Shown here piece after piece: positions 5,491 through 7,430 of a stretch of DNA of 7,430 nucleotides. How positions within the stretch are numbered: the stretch's first letter is position 1; each line of letters starts with the position of its first letter. The stretch is from Geoglobus sp. (lineage in GTDB: Archaea; Halobacteriota; Archaeoglobi; Archaeoglobales; Archaeoglobaceae): positions 1 to 7,430 of the forward strand of contig WAJY01000290.1 in assembly GCA_015523645.1 (NCBI GenBank), in the 5' to 3' direction. A program made the position numbers and the translations under genes. The notes under the pieces are model-generated. The model was not told the origin of the DNA, did no database searches, and saw only the letters and a list, made by a program, of their open reading frames with translations.

Positions 5491-7137
5491 TCAAAATACC
5501 TGTGGAGCCACATACTCCCCAAAAACCTCCCTCAAGGCATCTGTCATCTCACCGAGAGTTGCTTTTGCCTTTACAGCCTCAAGTATGTAGGGCATGAGAT
5601 TCTCATCAGGATTGTCTGCAGCTTTTTTGAGCTTTTCTATCGCTTCCTCAACCCTTTTCTTGTCTCTTTTTTCTCTGAATCTTTTTGTTCTCTCAATCTG
5701 CTTTCTCACAACCTTCTCATCAATTCTCAGAATTTCAGCTTTAATCTCCTCCTCAATTTTGTACTTATTAACTCCTACTACCACAAGCTCGCCCTCATCA
5801 ATTGCCCTCTGCTTCTCATAAGCTGATCTCTGTATCTCTCTCTGTATATATCCATCCTCTATCGCTTTTATCACTCCACCCATCTCATCTATCTTTTCAA
5901 TGTATTTCATAGCCTCCTCCTCGATCTCATCTGTCAGCCATTCAATGTAATATGCCCCTCCAAGCGGATCTGCAACATCCGCAACTCCACTCTCCTCAGC
6001 AATGATCTGCTGTGTTCTCAACGCAATTCTAACAGCCTTCTCGGTTGGAAGACTCAAAGCCTCGTCATAGCTGTTTGTATGCAGACTCTGAGCTCCGCCA
6101 AGCACCGCTGCAAGAGCTTGTAGTGTAACCCTTATTATGTTGTTCTCAGGCTGCTGGGCTGTAAGAGTACATCCAGCTGTCTGAACATGGAATCTCAGCA
6201 TCATTGACCTTGGATTCTTGGCATTGAATCTCTCCTTCATAATTTTTGCCCACAGCCTCCTTGCAGCCCTGAATTTCGCAACCTCCTCAAGCAGATTGTT
6301 GCCTGAGGCAAAGAAGAAGCTCAGTCTTGGGGCAAACTCATCAACGTTCATTCCCCTGTCAATAACCCTCTGCACGTACTCAATTCCATCAGCCAAGGTG
6401 AAAGCAACCTCCTGGACTGGTGTTGCTCCAGCCTCCTCCATGTGATAGCCTGAAATGCTTATCGAGTTCCACTTGGGAATTTCCTTTGCGCAGAACATTA
6501 TTATGTCTGTTGCAAGCCTCAAGCTCGGCTCAGGAGGGAAAATGTAGGTGCCTCTAGCAATGTACTCTTTAAGCATGTCGTTCTGGACCGTTCCTCTCAA
6601 AATTTTCCTGTCAACTCCTTGGCTTTCAGCAACAGCAATGTACATGCTCAGAATCTGGGCTGCTGTGGAGTTAATTGTCATTGAAGTTGAAACTTTGTCA
6701 AGGGGGATGCCTGAAAAAAGTATCTCCATGTCCTCGATAGTATCTATTGCCACTCCAACCTTTCCAACCTCCCCAAGAGCCATTGGGTGGTCGCTGTCAT
6801 ATCCAATCTGGGTTGGAAGGTCAAATGCTACGCTCAACCCCGTCTGACCCTGCTCAAGCAGGTACCGATACCTCTGATTCGTCTCCTCTGCAGTTCCAAA
6901 TCCAGCATACTGCCTCATTGTCCATAATCTGCCACGATACATTGTCGGGTAAACTCCCCTTGTGAATGGATAAACGCCTGGAAAACCGAGCTTGGATTCA
7001 TAATCAACATCAACATCTTCGGGAGTGTAAATCCTGTCAACTTTAAATCCGCTTGCAGTCCTAAATTCATTTTTTCTTTCAGGAGATTTCTCAAGAAGAG
7101 GTTTAACATATTTCTCTTCCCATTCATCTTTTCTCAT
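5491..7137 (-). CDS. mutB: Methylmalonyl-CoA mutase, catalytic (large) chain without B12-binding domain
   Basis: This 548-residue protein is the TIM-barrel catalytic chain of methylmalonyl-CoA mutase. The enzyme interconverts (R)-methylmalonyl-CoA and succinyl-CoA by a cobalamin radical mechanism. Active-site residues known from the Propionibacterium enzyme are present: Y77 in TMRQYAGF (Tyr89 there), Q185 in TVQND, R207 in PSLRL, and Y231-H232 in SISGYHM (Tyr243/His244). Tyr and Arg at the first and third of these favour methylmalonyl-CoA over isobutyryl- or hydroxyisobutyryl-CoA. The chain ends at about residue 548 with no DxHxxG B12-binding domain, as in archaea, where a separate ~140-residue subunit binds B12. 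The ATG at 7137 is chosen because GAGGGG (7146-7151) sits 8 bases upstream; a GTG at 7146 overlaps that site. The gene follows a biotin carrier gene by 12 bases, linking it to biotin-dependent propionyl-CoA carboxylation or methylmalonyl-CoA decarboxylation. Confidence 0.95.
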   Translation of the reverse strand: MRKDEWEEKYVKPLLEKSPERKNEFRTASGFKVDRIYTPEDVDVDYESKLGFPGVYPFTRGVYPTMYRGRLWTMRQYAGFGTAEETNQRYRYLLEQGQTGLSVAFDLPTQIGYDSDHPMALGEVGKVGVAIDTIEDMEILFSGIPLDKVSTSMTINSTAAQILSMYIAVAESQGVDRKILRGTVQNDMLKEYIARGTYIFPPEPSLRLATDIIMFCAKEIPKWNSISISGYHMEEAGATPVQEVAFTLADGIEYVQRVIDRGMNVDEFAPRLSFFFASGNNLLEEVAKFRAARRLWAKIMKERFNAKNPRSMMLRFHVQTAGCTLTAQQPENNIIRVTLQALAAVLGGAQSLHTNSYDEALSLPTEKAVRIALRTQQIIAEESGVADVADPLGGAYYIEWLTDEIEEEAMKYIEKIDEMGGVIKAIEDGYIQREIQRSAYEKQRAIDEGELVVVGVNKYKIEEEIKAEILRIDEKVVRKQIERTKRFREKRDKKRVEEAIEKLKKAADNPDENLMPYILEAVKAKATLGEMTDALREVFGEYVAPQVF

Positions 7138-7145
7138 AACAAACA

Positions 7146-7151
7146 CCCCTC
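7146..7151 (-). promoter_or_regulatory. Ribosome binding site of the mutase gene, overlapping the upstream stop codon
   Basis: On the minus strand, TGAGGGG joins the stop codon of the biotin carrier gene (7152-7150) to a GAGGGG Shine-Dalgarno 8 bases before the ATG at 7137. This fits translational coupling in one operon and decides against the GTG at 7146. Confidence 0.65.
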
Positions 7152-7430
7152 AAGACAAAGAAAAAAGCAAATCTCCCTGCTGAACCCTGTCACCTTCCTT
7201 AACAAATATCTTCTCAACAACTCCATCCATTGGAGCAACAATCTCATTCTCCATTTTCATTGCCTCAAGAATTACAACAGGCTCTCCTTTTCTCACATTC
7301 TCTCCCTCACCCTTTACAACTCTCACGATTGTTCCAGCCATTTCAGCCTTAACAGCGTTCGACTCATCTAGCTTTGCTGTCTCGATTTTTTCTTCAGCCT
7401 TCTTTACCAAAGCTCTTGTCTCCTCTAACA
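7150..7430 (-). CDS. Biotin carboxyl carrier domain, 5' part outside or at edge of window (probably partial)
   Basis: The visible 86-92 residues are a biotinyl domain with the biotinylation motif EAMKMEN; the modified lysine is encoded at 7255-7257. The strands AEMAGTIVRVV and APMDGVVEKIFV form the two symmetric halves of the flattened barrel, and the protein ends in LLFSLS. A charged linker (KKAEEKIETAKLDESNAVK) precedes the domain, as in carriers or carboxyltransferase subunits with a C-terminal biotin domain. The frame stays open to the window edge (LEETRA before a TTG at 7410), so the gene most likely continues upstream. A TTG start at 7410 with GAGGAG 9 bases before it is possible but would give an unusually short stand-alone carrier. 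It would carry CO2 for a propionyl-CoA/acyl-CoA carboxylase, methylmalonyl-CoA decarboxylase, or pyruvate carboxylase/oxaloacetate decarboxylase. The adjacent mutase gene favours the first two. Confidence 0.85.
   Translation of the reverse strand, partial: LEETRALVKKAEEKIETAKLDESNAVKAEMAGTIVRVVKGEGENVRKGEPVVILEAMKMENEIVAPMDGVVEKIFVKEGDRVQQGDLLFSLS

Noticed and set aside
5594..6847. Several plus-strand open frames within the mutase gene
   Set aside because: They are low-complexity Ser/Leu-rich antisense shadows of a highly conserved enzyme, with no motif or start signal of their own.
7138..7146. GTG at 7146 as mutase start
   Set aside because: It overlaps the GAGGGG ribosome site, which is placed correctly for the ATG at 7137.

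Overview
The window reads like an archaeal chromosome, most likely from the Archaeoglobales or a close relative (inference). Four genes have no convincing Shine-Dalgarno and start about 26 bases downstream of an archaeal TATA-like box, which suggests leaderless mRNAs. The gene set also fits: an archaeal-type CobT, a cytidylyltransferase plus CDP-alcohol phosphotransferase pair as used for polyol-phosphate solutes or polar head groups, a Cys-rich ferredoxin of the kind seen in sulfate reducers, and a methylmalonyl-CoA mutase split in the archaeal way. The DNA is fairly AT-rich, with AGA/AGG/ATA-rich codon use. No tRNA, rRNA, CRISPR array or intact mobile element was seen.

Left part (1-3287). 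The 3' part of a cobT-like gene (+) runs into the window and converges on a sugar-phosphate or alcohol-phosphate cytidylyltransferase (-). That gene is divergent from a membrane CDP-alcohol phosphotransferase (+). The two appear to share one AT-rich core promoter exactly midway between their start codons. Together they could make a CDP-activated polyol or head group and then transfer it to a second alcohol. A class I SAM methyltransferase (+) follows, and its 3' end overlaps the 3' end of a convergent DUF445 membrane protein (-) by 66 bases.

Middle (3288-5490). A divergent intergenic region holds two back-to-back core promoters with an 18-base operator-like dyad between them. To its right is a 21-cysteine, membrane-anchored or membrane-associated dicluster ferredoxin-like protein. 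The next ~390 bases hold no intact gene but carry coherent coding pieces in alternating frames, most simply read as a decayed gene. A small metallo-beta-lactamase-fold protein follows, with a strong Shine-Dalgarno that fixes its start at 4750. A 174-base AT-rich spacer with T-tracts separates it from the convergent operon on the right.

Right part (5491-7430). On the minus strand, a biotin carrier domain (its 5' part lies outside the window) is followed 12 bases later by the catalytic chain of methylmalonyl-CoA mutase. This is an operon at the propionyl-/methylmalonyl-/succinyl-CoA node. The mutase lacks its own B12-binding domain, and no gene for that small subunit follows it here, so the subunit must be encoded elsewhere.

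No wholly new multi-gene system is evident. The most promising leads are the unassigned 21-Cys ferredoxin with its operator-like dyad, the divergently split cytidylyltransferase/CDP-alcohol transferase pair on a shared symmetric promoter, and the gene remnant at 4311-4802.
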